Shown here piece by piece: positions 1 through 10,765 of a DNA stretch of 64,000 nt. Source of the DNA: Aplidium turbinatum (Eukaryota; Chordata; Ascidiacea; Aplousobranchia; Polyclinidae). The notes beneath the pieces were generated by a model that saw only the letters and a list, made by a program, of their open reading frames with translations, was not told the origin of the DNA and ran no database searches. The first letter of the stretch is position 1. Each line of letters starts with the position of its first letter. The stretch covers positions 24,657,235 to 24,721,234 of the forward strand of contig OU964923.1 of the NCBI GenBank assembly GCA_918807975.1. The letters run 5' to 3'. Position numbers and translations under genes: made by a program.

Positions 1-154
1 GGGCTAGTTAAATGTATGGATTTCGTTAAGAGATGTGGCTTTGATGTGCGGGTGAAACTTTTCATTGCTGACCGCCATCCACAAATCATTGCATATATGC
101 GGGATCACAAGCCAGAAGTTGAACATGTGTTTGATGTCTGGCATGTTGCGAAAG
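1..154 (+). pseudogene. Exon fragment of a transposase-like protein (DRH...FDVWHVAK family)
   Basis: The frame is open from the window edge and encodes about 50 residues with the motifs IADRHPQIIAYMRDHKPEVE and VFDVWHVAKG. I recognise this pattern from a large family of uncharacterised transposon-derived animal proteins in which an aspartate-rich DRH segment is followed by H-x-FDVWH. Exact superfamily assignment is not possible from memory. The frame meets a good splice donor (AAAG|GTACAG) at 154/155, so this looks like the 3' end of an exon. It starts outside the window. Beyond it lie a foldback element and then a P2X7-type domain exon in the same orientation. It could be a live gene's exon or a relic. 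Confidence 0.5.
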
Positions 155-209
155 GTACAGTTAAAATTCACGATGAATGTGACTGCTACTTTATGCGGGT
201 CTGCTACTA

Positions 210-365
210 TTCGGTGAGTCCGATTCGGTGAGTTCCTAACCTCTAACCCTAACCCCTAATCCTAAAACGGCAATGATAATAAGGTTACGGTACCCGATAA
301 TTTAAAAAAAAAATTGAAAAAATCCCCCGTTAAGGGATCGGACTCACCGAATCGGACTCACCGAA
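210..365. repeat. Foldback MITE with telomere-like core
   Basis: Inverted arms at 210-236 and 335-365 share TTCGGTGAGTCCGATTCGGT and a few more bases. Each arm is itself a tandem pair of a TTCGGTGAGTCCGA-like unit. Just inside the left arm lies degenerate CCCTAA-type sequence (CTAACCTCTAACCCTAACCC). No clear target-site duplication was found. Confidence 0.7.
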
Positions 366-471
366 ACGGGCCATTCCGCCTTTATGCAATACTGGTAGCT
401 GACTGATGGTTTTTATTTTATTGGGATTTTGGAGATATAAGAGTAAATATAACCAAAAGTTGTTTTTACAG

Positions 472-733
472 ATGCTATAAGCACATTGCAATGACAGACA
501 AAATTATAAAGATATGGGGAAGGCCTTCATCCTGCAGTGGAACAACAATGGCTGATAATGGTGATGATGATGATAAGCACATTTCCCACAGACAGTTTGT
601 TCGGTGGATCTGGGGTTATCTTGGAAGATCAATCCGTGTGCCTCTGACTTCATGCGTCGTTTCGGCCATTAGATCGAAGTTTTCAAGTGACAAAAACGAA
701 TACGTTGGGTTTAAGTGCCCTGATTTGAAATAA
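472..733 (+). CDS. P2X7-type C-terminal (ballast) domain exon, copy 1
   Basis: After an acceptor (TTTTTACAG at 463-471) an open frame runs to a TAA at 731-733 and encodes about 86 residues. The core HRQFVRWIWGYLGRSIRVPL, then SCVVSAIRSKF and YVGFK, matches the last part of the cysteine-rich C-terminal domain of P2X7 receptors. That domain is found without the channel part in many invertebrate and fish proteins. No P2X channel sequence lies nearby. The cysteine-rich first half of the domain is not seen here, so the exon may be orphaned or have its partner elsewhere. A transposase-like exon lies 320 bp upstream on the same strand. Confidence 0.6.
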
Positions 734-1147
734 AGTCACAATACAAAGTCTGCTTTGAGAAAAGCTTTTCCGTGTGCACAGAGAGAGAGTGAATTTTGTA
801 CATGTACAGTAAGCTATACTAGAGGTCTTGAGAGAACCTTCCTAGTTCTTTACAAACTAATATGGTACTTGTCGAAAGGTAGTTGCTTTCAGTGTTCATT
901 TTATCAACTTCTGAGCCGCTTACAATCGACATAAATACTTCATTGTATTTGTTGGAAACGTCACTACAAACAACCGCTTACAGTGCATCTTACCGCGTTG
1001 ATCTTACGCGAACACAAATCAGCTTGTACTCTTATGACGTCACACGTGATTATCGCACGGTTCAGTGCGCGCCGCCAACAACTATAGAGCAAACAAAAAC
1101 GGCCCTACAAAGGAAACGCAATCAAATTTTGGGAAAATTTTAACGAC
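734..1147. other. No recognisable feature
   Basis: I see AT-rich sequence with a short GAGAGAGAG run near 780 and no supported gene or repeat. Confidence 0.5.
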
Positions 1148-1490
1148 AACCCTTTATAAATGTTAAAAATTTCATGGAAACAAAAGATCACTAACGATGA
1201 AGTACTCTCCAAATTCAATTCAAGCAAAATGCTCTTACAAACAGTCAAAAGAAGAAAATTGAAGTATTTCGGACACACAATAAGGCAAAATTCATTACAA
1301 AGATCATTAATAGAAGGGAAGATAAACGGTAAAAGAAGTAAAGGCAGACCAAGAATGATTTGGACAACAAACATCACAAAATGGACAAAATTAACTTATG
1401 AATGTGCAGTACGCACAGCTCATGGTCGAGAACAATGGCGCATTGTATCCAACCCTCCATACGAGGAAGGAACAAAATGATGATGATGAG
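1148..1490 (+). pseudogene. LINE reverse transcriptase, C-terminal fragment
   Basis: The frame at 1160-1480 encodes KLKYFGHTIRQNSLQRSLIE, KINGKRSKGRPRMIW and EQWRIVS. This is the conserved tail after the thumb of non-LTR reverse transcriptases in the RTE/craniofacial-development-protein-like group; the clade is uncertain. The upstream RT core is absent, so this is a 5'-truncated relic, as is usual for LINEs. Confidence 0.65.
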
Positions 1491-1520
1491 AACACATACA
1501 AACAAAAAAATCGCAAAGTA

Positions 1521-1990
1521 CAATTTGGACTTGCATGGCCCATGGCCACCTGGAGATGTGGCCTGATTTGTCACATTTTGCAGATTTTGATTACAGCTAC
1601 TGCTAGTGTTTGACTGTTATTTTTTGAGATGTTGTTACTTCTTGCGGTTTCCTAATGACATAAAAAAATTTTGTTGCCTTGGGGAAGCAGTAGCAAATGA
1701 GAAAAAGTAAGTTGAAAAACGCAAAATCAGACTGTTATTGAAAATTAACAGTCTGACTAAAATCTTCGAAATCAAATTTTCTTTGTTTTTCAACATGTGA
1801 AGATGTTAAAACTTATTGTGTCATCTGGGGAAAAGAATAAAGAAAGCGTAAAAATCTAATTTTTAGAACAATTTATTTAAACGTTCGCCCAAAGTTAGAA
1901 AAACCAGGAAATTTCTGCAAAATGTGACAAATCAGGCCGTATCTTTAGGTGGCCATGCATGGCCCTTTAAGATTCTCAAATTGGACAATT
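1521..1990. mobile_element. Foldback (MITE-like) element
   Basis: The left arm (about 1521-1590) and right arm (about 1911-1985) are inverted copies sharing GGCCTGATTTGTCACATTTT and GCATGGCC..ATGGCCACCT. A shorter inner inverted repeat (CAGACTGTTA...TAACAGTCTG) lies near 1728-1757. No coding region or clear target duplication is seen. Confidence 0.6.
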
Positions 1991-3588
1991 TTGTCTAACA
2001 TCCATTTTAATTTTGTTGTTTTTTTGTGTGAACTGAATAGGAAATAATTCATAGAAACGCACTTTGAAACAACCACTTTGTTATTGAGTTTAAACGAAAT
2101 TTGATAGTTACTGGTTGTCACAATTGGCGTTTCATCAGTTTACTTTTCGATTAGTCTACTTCCGCTTAGACGGATATATCTAAATCCGAAGATTTACAAC
2201 AACTTCAAACGTTGCTTGAAGCAACCACAAAGGTTAGAATTCTTTTTTGTGTCACAAAAACGTTTTGAAATGAGAAAAACAAGCAGTTTTTGTATTGCGT
2301 CACGCCGATTTGAAGATACAAGACACGCACTGAAATGTTCACACGTATTCGTTTTCAGGTGGCAATTGAAAGAATTTAGAAATTCTCCCCGCTATTATGT
2401 TGTTAGTTGGGTATTTGTCTTTGTTAGATATTTTATTTCACATCCGAGTCTAAAGATACAACAACCAAAATACGTTCAGTCTGCTGCAGCAGTACGTACG
2501 TTGAGCTATTTTTGCATTGATCTGATTCAATCGTTTGAACAATAATAAATATGGATAAATTGGTCTGCCATGGTTGACGTTTCAAAAGAAGACGCTTCTT
2601 GTTCACACAAAACTCACCAATGCAACTTTCTCCCAACAACCTGTTCAGCGTGCAAGCACTTGCACTGCAAGTACATTTGCAATTTCCTCGAACAAACTCA
2701 CAAGTCTCTCAGGCTCTCACTAAAATAGAGCTATTAGCAACAAACTCCGTTTGGAGAAACCTACATTCTTTTGAAAAGACAATTTTTTTTCAATAATGTT
2801 CACTTTTAGTACGTAAAAAAACTTTCTTCAGTGATAGCCATTTTGTGCAGTGATAAACTGCAAAATTCGCAGTGATAAAATAAGTGTTTATAACCGAATA
2901 ATAAATAGCGCATACAAAACACAAAGCAGATTTCTTTTTTGTCGTCAGTTTCGTTTTTTCTTTGGTGAATATAATATTTTAGCTGTTGTGCTTGGTCGCA
3001 TTTAAAGTGCAACTGCACGATGACTTTGACAGCAATTTATCTGAAAGAGCATGTTTCAATCTATAAATATCAATCTCGACCTTATATTTATGCTTATAAA
3101 TAAGGTCATATTTATCTCAATAAAAATTATCAAAACCCTGGTTTTTCTCGCTCTTGTATTTTTGGCCACGTTCCAGCAATGGCGGATTGTATTACGCAAC
3201 ACATCGGATTGTGACGTCACTTCTAGACAGACCTCGAAGGCTCGAAGCAACTATCGGTTTTGCAAGTCCTTTCGTTGTCTTCGTCCTAGAGGAAGGAGGT
3301 TTTTTTTGCTGCTTCGATCTTGTTGCACGTGCTTTTTATGTGAAGGCAAGTAGTATAGGCTCTTTGCAAGATCGAGCTTGAAAAAATAAGCCAGGTCTGT
3401 TGTCTTGTCCATCGAGATTGTTGGTTAAGGGACCGACCAAAGCTGAGGTACGGTACGTCGTAACCAATGTTATGTGACATTCTTGTAAGTTTCAAGTCTT
3501 TCGTTCAAATGTATCTCTTGAAAAAATGAACTTTTACAACAAAACATTTCTCTAGCAACTTCGTTTCTTAGATTATTGTAGTTCTGAG
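1991..3588. other. No recognised gene; small hairpin
   Basis: Short open frames here look like chance. A small imperfect hairpin with GACCTTATATTTAT at one arm and AAATAAGGTC at the other lies near 3077-3107. Nothing else is supported. Confidence 0.5.
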
Positions 3589-3840
3589 CATGCCCGGATT
3601 TAGGGGGGGGCAGAGGGTGCAGGTGCCCCGGGCCCCCTACGTGGAAAAAATGTGATTTTGTGATTATTATTTTTTCTTTCAGCCTTTGAAGTTTCTGCAA
3701 AATGTTGTGCAGTGCAGTACTGGATTAAAACTACTGTAGACGTAGAAGCGGCTTTTCGCGCCGTAGGCGCAAAAAATGTTTTTGCACGGGGGCCCCCATC
3801 TAAAAGTGCCCCGGGCCCCCATCAGCTAAATCCGACCCTG
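3589..3840. mobile_element. hAT-like MITE with 8-bp duplication
   Basis: The termini are inverted (CCCGGATTTAG... and ...CTAAATCCGACCCTG), with GTGCCCCGGGCCCCC blocks inside both ends. The element is flanked by perfect copies of GTTCTGAG at 3581-3588 and 3841-3848. Length (252 bp), 8-bp duplication and CAGGG(T/C)CGGATT-type ends fit a non-autonomous hAT element. A related single end is at 19444. Confidence 0.85.
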
Positions 3841-3866
3841 GTTCTGAGCCAAACATTTAAAACGTT

Positions 3867-4360
3867 GTGTTGGGTGCGGAGGAATGTGTTTGCTGCCATG
3901 ACATCGGGCAGTGTGTAAGGGTGCTCAATGGCATGACGGAGAGCACCTCTTGCATCACTGTGTTGGACGACTACTTCCATGCACTGGTCAATGACCAAGT
4001 GGTCAATCCAGCAGTCCTACAAACCTTCTTCAGGGTTGATAGAAAGAATTGGGAAAAATATGACAAGCCCAGATGACGCAATGGAAAGTCGTCAAATGAG
4101 TGAGTAATCTTGTTTACTGTTCAACAGCCTTTCAAGAGCTAGTTGTGTAATTATTCCATTCATACTTAAACGAAGCTGTTATATCTCTCAGGCAATTATG
4201 GCTGGTCGCTTATAGGCACGTGCTCAAGTGGCTGTTGGATGGAGAAGTTCTGGGCAAGTCGAACAGAGTCGTGCTGCCATCATGCATTGTCTCTTTTATC
4301 CGCAGAAAATACCCTAGCGACGATGGAGATTATGCTGGGTTCAGAAAACAGCCACAATGA
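3867..4360 (+). pseudogene. P2X7-type C-terminal (ballast) domain, copy 2, two exons
   Basis: Exon A (about 3867-4097) encodes EECVCCHDIGQC, then SCITVLDDYFHALV and FFRVDRKNWEKYDKPR. These match the cysteine-rich first half of the P2X7 ballast domain (CCxEI, the CIT segment, the KNW motif). A possible donor GTGAGTAA lies near 4097. Exon B (4192-4360, after ATATCTCTCAG) encodes LVAYRHVLKWLLDGEVLGKS, VVLPSCIVSFIRRKYPS and YAGF, then a stop. One in-frame TGA at 4074-4076 interrupts the KPR...NGKSSN stretch, which other family members read through as KPxGPNGR, so the copy is probably a pseudogene unless splicing skips it. No channel domain is present. A hAT-like MITE sits just upstream. Confidence 0.65.
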
Positions 4361-5881
4361 ATCTTGAAGCGTTATCGGTTGAAGCGTTATCAGCTCATTA
4401 TTGTACAATACAAAATCTTTTCGATATAACTAAGTTTGCCTGTTCCAATCTACAAAACTAGCCTTCGGTGATGGGCTTCGCAGACCACTCCTGGCCCACA
4501 AGCATTAACAACTAAATTTGTATAATATGCTGGCTGAAAGATGAGTCTTCATTAGCCTAAAGATGCCTTATAAATTTGCGTATTCACTAGCATCCAAGCC
4601 TATCTCGTCTAGTGTAGTCTACTAAGTTCGACTAGACGTGACGTCATATCACTAGGTGGCGTAGACGAGTTTGCCACTTCCAGGTAGCGTGAGAGAGAAG
4701 CGCTAGAGAGCGTAGAAAAAAGGTCTGTTTTTTGGCTGTGGGCCTCAATTGTAAGAAAGTGAGTTTTTCAACCCGTACCGGATGCCTTGGCAATGGATTC
4801 TAGCCAATGTTAATTCAATCGTGCAGTTGCACTTTAAGGCTACGTTTACATGACGTTTCAATGACCTTAGACCTGGTATTTTGAGGTGGATGGACGATAA
4901 AGATCGCAGAGTTTAAAAGACGCCAAAAGCAGACAAGCAAAAGTGGTTTGCAAACTTTTTCATGGTAATGACAAAGGTGAGATTTCAACAAAAACAACTC
5001 AAAGTTTGCAAATTTTGGGAAAGTTAATTTCTTCTTTCCTTCGGATATACAATACAATGTAGACCTACATTGACATGACATCGGTTTTGATAACTAACCT
5101 ATAGTTGTCTTGCTGTAAACTTTTTTGTGTTTTTGAAAATTGATCTTGATGTAACATCACATTAAAAGAGGTTTCATTAAACCAATCAAGCGCTTTGACT
5201 GGCTCAAAAAATAATGTTTTAAGTACTTTTTAATGTTTTCTATCTGTTTTAGTTTTACTTATCAAAATGCAAGTTGATTGGTTATCGCCTCTCCACAATT
5301 TCAAAAAAAAAGGATTTTGCACAGTAGCCTAAATAAAACTGAGGTAACCGGAAAAGCTGTTTTTGCATAAGTTTGCAATTTCATAGTTTTTATGCTAACT
5401 TATATGGCATTAGGTAACTGTTTTCTCAGAAAATGTGCAAAGATAAAAACTTTCTTTAATGAAGCATGGGTTAAATTCTGAGTTAAGCCAAGTTAAACCG
5501 AAACGAAATTCTTTTCAAAAAAATAGTTTGAGACAAAATCAACACAAAGGAATTTTGCGTCGAAACGGATTGAAATATTTCAAAATATTTGTGAACATAG
5601 CCTACGAATGCGATACAACAATTTGTGAAAGCAACTCAATCGGATGGGACCTTAATAATTATTTACATTGAGTGTTCTTACGAAGAGCATGTCAGACACG
5701 GCGAAGAGTTTAAGGTCGGACTTTAGTTGCATCACAGCCTACGTAGCACATGTTCACTGCAGCCGACGATGAACGCTTAATTGTGGTGGCAAATGCTTGC
5801 ATCTGTGAATTTTGTCACGATTAGCCTTCAATTCTAAAAATTTGGATACACACCTTTGCAACAACAAACTATACTGTGGTT
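4361..5881. other. No recognisable feature
   Basis: AT-rich sequence without a supported exon, RNA gene or bounded repeat. If the chondroitin synthase gene continues to the left, this is intronic to it. Confidence 0.45.
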
Positions 5882-6955
5882 CAGGCGCGGATGTAGGAGT
5901 TTTTTTTTTGGGGGGGGGGGGCAGAAAATTAGAAAATGAATTAAAAAGAAAGAAAAATATAAAACAGATATGAACAATCAGTGGCGTAGCCAGGAATTTG
6001 GGGGGTTTTGACGGCCAGCGGGCGACGCCCGACGGTGTGTTCGCCAAAGGCGACACCCAGCGGCGGGGGGTCTGGGGAGCTTCCTCCAGAAAACTTTGAA
6101 AAATTACTTTGAATTTGGTGCATTCTGAGAGCATTTTCAACAAAAATATGGGTATAAATATTTTTGTGAAATGGTGCTGTCCGGTGGCATAGCAAAAGGA
6201 TAAGATCATGTTTTCTTCGGCAGTTTTTCGTTAATAAAGCTAAGTCTCTATGTTTTCTTGTTGCTAATTCCTGGCTGAGATGTTTGAATGTTTGGTATTG
6301 GCAAAACTCGCTCTTTTAATGCAGTTTCACTTAAAATTAGGCAAACTTTGTTTTAGAGACATAAAAACTGAAAGCATCATTCTCAATATCGTGACGTCAC
6401 ACGCGTACCAAAGGGGGGGGTTGTAACCCCCAACCCCCCTTGGCTACGCCATTGTGAACAATGATACTACGACATATACGATATGCTATAAAATAGACAT
6501 TAAAACAGCCATGTTCATCAATCAATTTTGCTGGAATAAAAATTGCTAAGCATGCAAAGTAAACTTGAAATCTAGTTTAAAACCCTGTATGCAGTGTACA
6601 TGACCAATTTGATATTCGTATGTTTGCAGACATATAGCCTACGGTAATGGATTGAAACTATGATGAAGACTAAAAACTATAAAACAATTCAGGTTTGAGA
6701 TTGTTTCAACTGACGTCATTTGGCTCAGCGTTGGTTTCAGCTGAGCCAGCTCCAACAAATGTTCCTATTAAAATGTACAATCAATGGATAATTTCAACCT
6801 TAATAATAACAACAAATAATTCCCCTCCCCCGGGATAAGTTAAGTCCGCTGTGGGACTAATATCAGCTGTTTAGAAGCATATTAAACCATTCAACAATTC
6901 CTCACAAAATTTCGGGGGGTCCGGGCCCCTTGGCCTCCCCATAGATCCGCACCTG
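5882..6955. mobile_element. hAT-like element carrying a nested MITE
   Basis: The ends are inverted: CAGGCGCGGATGTAGG at the left and CCATAGATCCGCACCTG at the right. Flanking 8-mers CTGTGGTT (5874-5881) and CTGCGGTT (6956-6963) differ at one base. No transposase is recognisable. A second hAT-like MITE (5979-6454) sits inside with its own duplication, so this outer element is older. Confidence 0.8.
5979..6454. mobile_element. hAT-like MITE, GGCGTAGCCA family, copy 1
   Basis: It begins CAGTGGCGTAGCCAGGAA and ends CTTGGCTACGCCATTG. Perfect TGAACAAT copies flank it at 5971-5978 and 6455-6462. It is similar over its length to the element at 23699-24203 (for example GGTGCATTCTGAGAGCATTT in both). 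No coding capacity. Confidence 0.9.
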
Positions 6956-7257
6956 CTGCGGTTGGTGGTTGGTTTTTGAATCTTTATCCTTGGGCCGACA
7001 AAGCCTTGATTGGTTATTCTTGGTAGTTTCGCATACTAGTAGAGGCTCTTGACGCAGGGCCGGTTACCGAGATTGACAGAGTGAAGCTTTTCGATTGTTG
7101 AAATATTGTTGCCGGGAAATTATTCCATTCACTAGGTACTGTAATACAATACTAACTGGCCAAGGAATACCGCAAACGTTTTTCTTGATACAGTCGAGTT
7201 TGATCGATTCGATGCGCCAAAACGTTCGGTTGACTTTACTAGAATCTTATTCTAATA

Positions 7258-8245
7258 CAGTGGTTCCCAACGCATGGGTCTCCTGATTATTTTTTGGGTC
7301 GCTTGTTTTTCAGGCATATTGTATCTTGGGCAAAAAATAACAATAAAAAAATTTAAAACGTGAAGAGATCGATCACAAAACTGGAAAATATAAACACAAG
7401 TCATGAAGCGTTTCTTGTCGAGACTCGAGACATCGGAAAGCTTTGTTGCATGTTCGTAGTGCAAGAATTTTTAACAGTTTTTGTTTTTATTTTTGTTATA
7501 ATTATTATTATTTAAATGCAAACCTTAAGATGATTTTTTTACGGAGTATTCCATTCCTTGGGATAAATGTGCTGGTATTTTCACCTATGGTGCAGCAGGT
7601 TGTACTGGCATCGAGTCTAGTGTGGTAAAACGCATCAAAGACAATTAAAGCCCCAAGTGCTATATCGACTCATCGCTTTCTCCACAGAGAGGCCCTTGCT
7701 GCAAAAAAAAACTGTCTCAAGAGCTTCATGAAGTGTTGAATGATGTTGTGAAGTGTGTAAACTTCATCAAAGCAAGGCCACTAAATCGGCGTTTGTTTTG
7801 GTCTTTTTTACACTGACATGGATTGTGATTATCAAGCATTGCTGCTGCACACGGAAGCGCGATGGTTGTCATGAGGTCGTGTCCTGAAGGAGTTTGATTC
7901 AAAAAAGGATTCCATTTGCAAAAGCTTGGCTGTGAGACTGGATTTAGCGCCATGTGTGCATTAAAAACTAAACAGCGAAACCAGCTGGAAGTTGAGGCCG
8001 ACAAGCAAAATAACGCCTCGATTTCAAAAATCACTGACAACAAGCGAGCACAGCTATCTCATTAGTGATTTGATGAACATATTATATTCGGAAAAAGTTA
8101 CTGCTTTTGTAGTGGTGTTTGTTTGCAACGCAATCCTGTAGGCCATGGTGATTAAAATATTACGACAATTTGCTTGGGTCGCAAGATTTTACCGAATTGA
8201 ATTTTTTTTAAATGGGTCGCCTTAAACACGTGTTGGGAACCACTG
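7258..8245 (+). mobile_element. hAT element (Charlie-like ends) with transposase remnants
   Basis: The termini are CAGTGGTTCCCAACGCATGG and its inverted partner ending GTTGGGAACCACTG. Perfect 8-bp duplications TTCTAATA lie at 7250-7257 and 8246-8253. Plus-strand translation around 7730-7800 gives VLNDVVKCVNFIKARPLNRR, a conserved piece of SCAND3/ZBED5-like hAT transposases. Near 8000-8060 a tail ending AQLSH resembles that family's C terminus. The coding region is deleted and frame-broken, so this is an immobile relic. It probably lies in an intron of the chondroitin synthase gene. Confidence 0.88.
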
Positions 8246-8312
8246 TTCTAATACGTGTAACATAAAATAATGTTAAACAATAGCTGTGGCAAATGAAGAC
8301 AAAATGTAATAC

Positions 8313-10765
8313 CTGATATGACCATGCACAATTGACCCCAGCAAATCGACGAATGCACCTACTCAGCTCAACATCTTCATGCCAGGAGTAGAGATGCTTC
8401 ACACAATCCCGGATGTGAGGTCCTACCCGTCGAAGTACCTCCATGCTGAAAATCATACCTGGTCCTCCCATACAGTAATTATCACCATGCGGCAAGTTGA
8501 GTCGGCCACGCTCCTAAAAACAAAAACCGATCATTTATTTCAACTAAGTTATTGAGAAATTCATGATCGAAACAACGACTTGTTATTTATCTGCTTCGAA
8601 ATGATTGGAATAGTGGAGTCGTGTGCAGAAAATGTTTTAACCAACCGCAGTTCAAGTGCGGAATTGCTTGATTAGACAAGTCTCACAGTCCGATATAAAG
8701 TTTCAGTACCGTATCTATTGATGTGATGTCACTCTATTTACTAATCTGTTACGTCAAACTATAATCACACCGCACTACGTTGAACTGCACGATGAGAACA
8801 TTATTTTTCTGTATATATAAAGGTTAAAAACAGAAAATGAAAGTGCTTTTTTCACACCACTCTAACTTATTATTTTTCAGGTGTAGTTACCTAATTAAGA
8901 TAAATCTCAAATTTATAGAGTTAAATGAAATATTTGTATGGCGACAAGAAGGTTTTTCATAGCTCGAAGCTGCAGTTCTTTGAGCTATGAAAAACCTTCT
9001 CGTCACATTCAAGTTTTGCATCACAAATTATTGCTGTATTTTTACTTTACAGTTCACGGAGAGTACCAATGTAATGCATAGCCTTTTACATCACCAGGTT
9101 CAAAAAGTTGCAAGACCAGATTGAAACTCTACAAAATACAAAAATTACCAAATGAATTGAATAAAGAGTTGCAATAAATATAAAAAATTAAACTGGTTTG
9201 TTAGTGTCGCTCTGCTGTGGTCCCATAATAGCATAAGGTATCAAGCTCGGCGTTACATTTTGTTCTATGAGCTACCAAGCACACCCGTCGATATATTAAT
9301 TGCAGAAGTGACATCTGGCAACAGTAGGTGTTCTTACCTCAGCATTACCAAGTCCAGTTTGGCCAAGAAAAATTGGTTTACTGCTGTTTAATTTCCTGAG
9401 AAAAAGTTCCAGCTTTTCAGTATTAATGTACGCATCATCATCAGCACGCATAAACCATTGATACCTGGAAACAGTATGTATTTTCTAAACATTAACAAAA
9501 TAAATATTACATAGCATTTAGTTTACCAAAAGTTAAAAATCACGCATAGCAGTCAGGGCCGTTAAGAGGATGTTGGGCCCGGTACTAATGAGATCTTCGG
9601 GCCTCCAGTCATAAGTCTACAAAAAATGCAGTGTATCCAAAGAATACACGTGGTTTCTTTATGTTTTCGAATCCCTTGGAAAGATTATGGGCCCCTAAAA
9701 TCATTCCGGCCTGAATTCAAAAGTATCCACTGGACTCCCCCTGGTCAAACGTTACTGATAGCAGTTATAACAAAAAAGAGTTATTGATATTACTCACCCT
9801 GAATTTAAATAAGCTTTGTGCATACGTTTCAGCATAAGAAATGCTTTTTTTTGGGGAGGATAAGAATTATCATTGACAGTTGGTAGTTTCACAAGAGGAA
9901 GGGGATCTTTCCCATCTTCAACATTCCGCACCCCTTCGCCGACGTAAAACTCAACTTTTCCAGGCACGTTCTTAGCCCATGTATCCATTATAGCCCGACC
10001 GCGTGTGCCCAAGTATTTTTGAGCAGTTAGAACTCCAATGTAAATAAAGTGACTTCTACCTTTAGTGTGCAACACATGTTCACTATGCTTAGAGGTTTTC
10101 AGATTGTTTTCGTCATGTGAAAATGCAGCGCTTCGGTGATTCGGAGCTAAGGATGCTTCATCACCATAATCAACATATTTTGGAGCATTTGCAGGAAATT
10201 GAAAATCTTCGAGACGTTCAGAGTTTTTTGAAATTTCTTCACTTTCTTCGGTATCAAAATCACTTTCATAAAACACTTCTAATTCTTTCTGCCGTTTTAT
10301 ACGCTCAGCTTCAATGTCAAAATCATTAGAAAAATAAAGATTGCCTTCCTTTGAATTCCTTTTGTCTTCATTGCTAAACTTTTCTTCTTGATTCTCTTGG
10401 TTTCTTTTAAGTTTCGACTCTTCTATGCGATGTTTTTGACTGTTCCAATTTCTATTTCCGTTATCACTGTAATCCACTACATTATGATCACAATCTTTAC
10501 CAGCTTTGATGATCTTAAGTTCTTTGTCTCTTTTCACACGAGCGACTTCCACTCGCAGCTGTGGGAAAACGCTGCCATGACGTTTATTGTTGTCACCCGC
10601 AATCACTTCAATTTCAATGTCAGTGCGACTCGGCGTCGGGACGACAAACCAAGTAGCAAGATTGAAACCGAGAACCATCCCGATGATAACACCCGCAACT
10701 GAACGCCTGCTAAACATTCGGCGGTGGGAACCGATCCGGGGACCAACATTGCGGTTGTAAGTCAT
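8313..10765 (-). CDS. CHSY1-like: Chondroitin sulfate synthase (CHSY1-like), first three exons
   Basis: Exon 1 is 10765-9798 (322 codons plus 2 nt), exon 2 is 9464-9338 and exon 3 is 8513-8313. All junctions are GT/AG and the phases agree. Residues 1-21 are a basic cytosolic tail and 22-42 a single signal-anchor helix, as in Golgi type II enzymes. A long charged stem (about 45-235) is longer than in vertebrate CHSY1. The GT31 glucuronosyltransferase domain begins near [20 protein letters not shown] (240). It continues through SYPPQKK (301-307), the metal-binding DDD in RADDDAY (331-333), [14 protein letters not shown] (379-384) and WHEDVE (409-414). The family polymerises chondroitin by alternating GlcA and GalNAc transfer in the Golgi. 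The remaining GT31 part and the C-terminal GalNAc-transferase half are not found, and should lie left of the window or be lost. After exon 3 there is no recognised coding exon in 8.3 kb. Confidence 0.92.
8942..9004. repeat. Near-perfect palindrome in CHSY-like intron 2
   Basis: The arms at 8942-8969 and 8976-9004 are inverted copies sharing GAAGGTTTTTCATAGCTC around a CTGCAG-containing centre. The RNA or single strand could fold into a stable hairpin. It may be a minimal foldback element or a cruciform site; no function is evident. Confidence 0.75.
9554..9713. repeat. Possible short MITE, GGGCCCGG family
   Basis: It begins CAGGGCCGTTAAGAGG and ends CATTCCGGCCTG, with GGGCCCGGTAC and GGGCCCC blocks inside. 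The ends and GGGCCCGG resemble the larger elements at 45893 and 59327. No flanking duplication was found. Confidence 0.4.

Noticed and set aside
472-4360. P2X7 receptor gene
   Set aside because: Only the C-terminal ballast domain is seen; no ectodomain or transmembrane segments occur nearby.
5754-6209. 151-codon frame on the minus strand
   Set aside because: It spans the ends of two nested MITEs and shows no protein family features.
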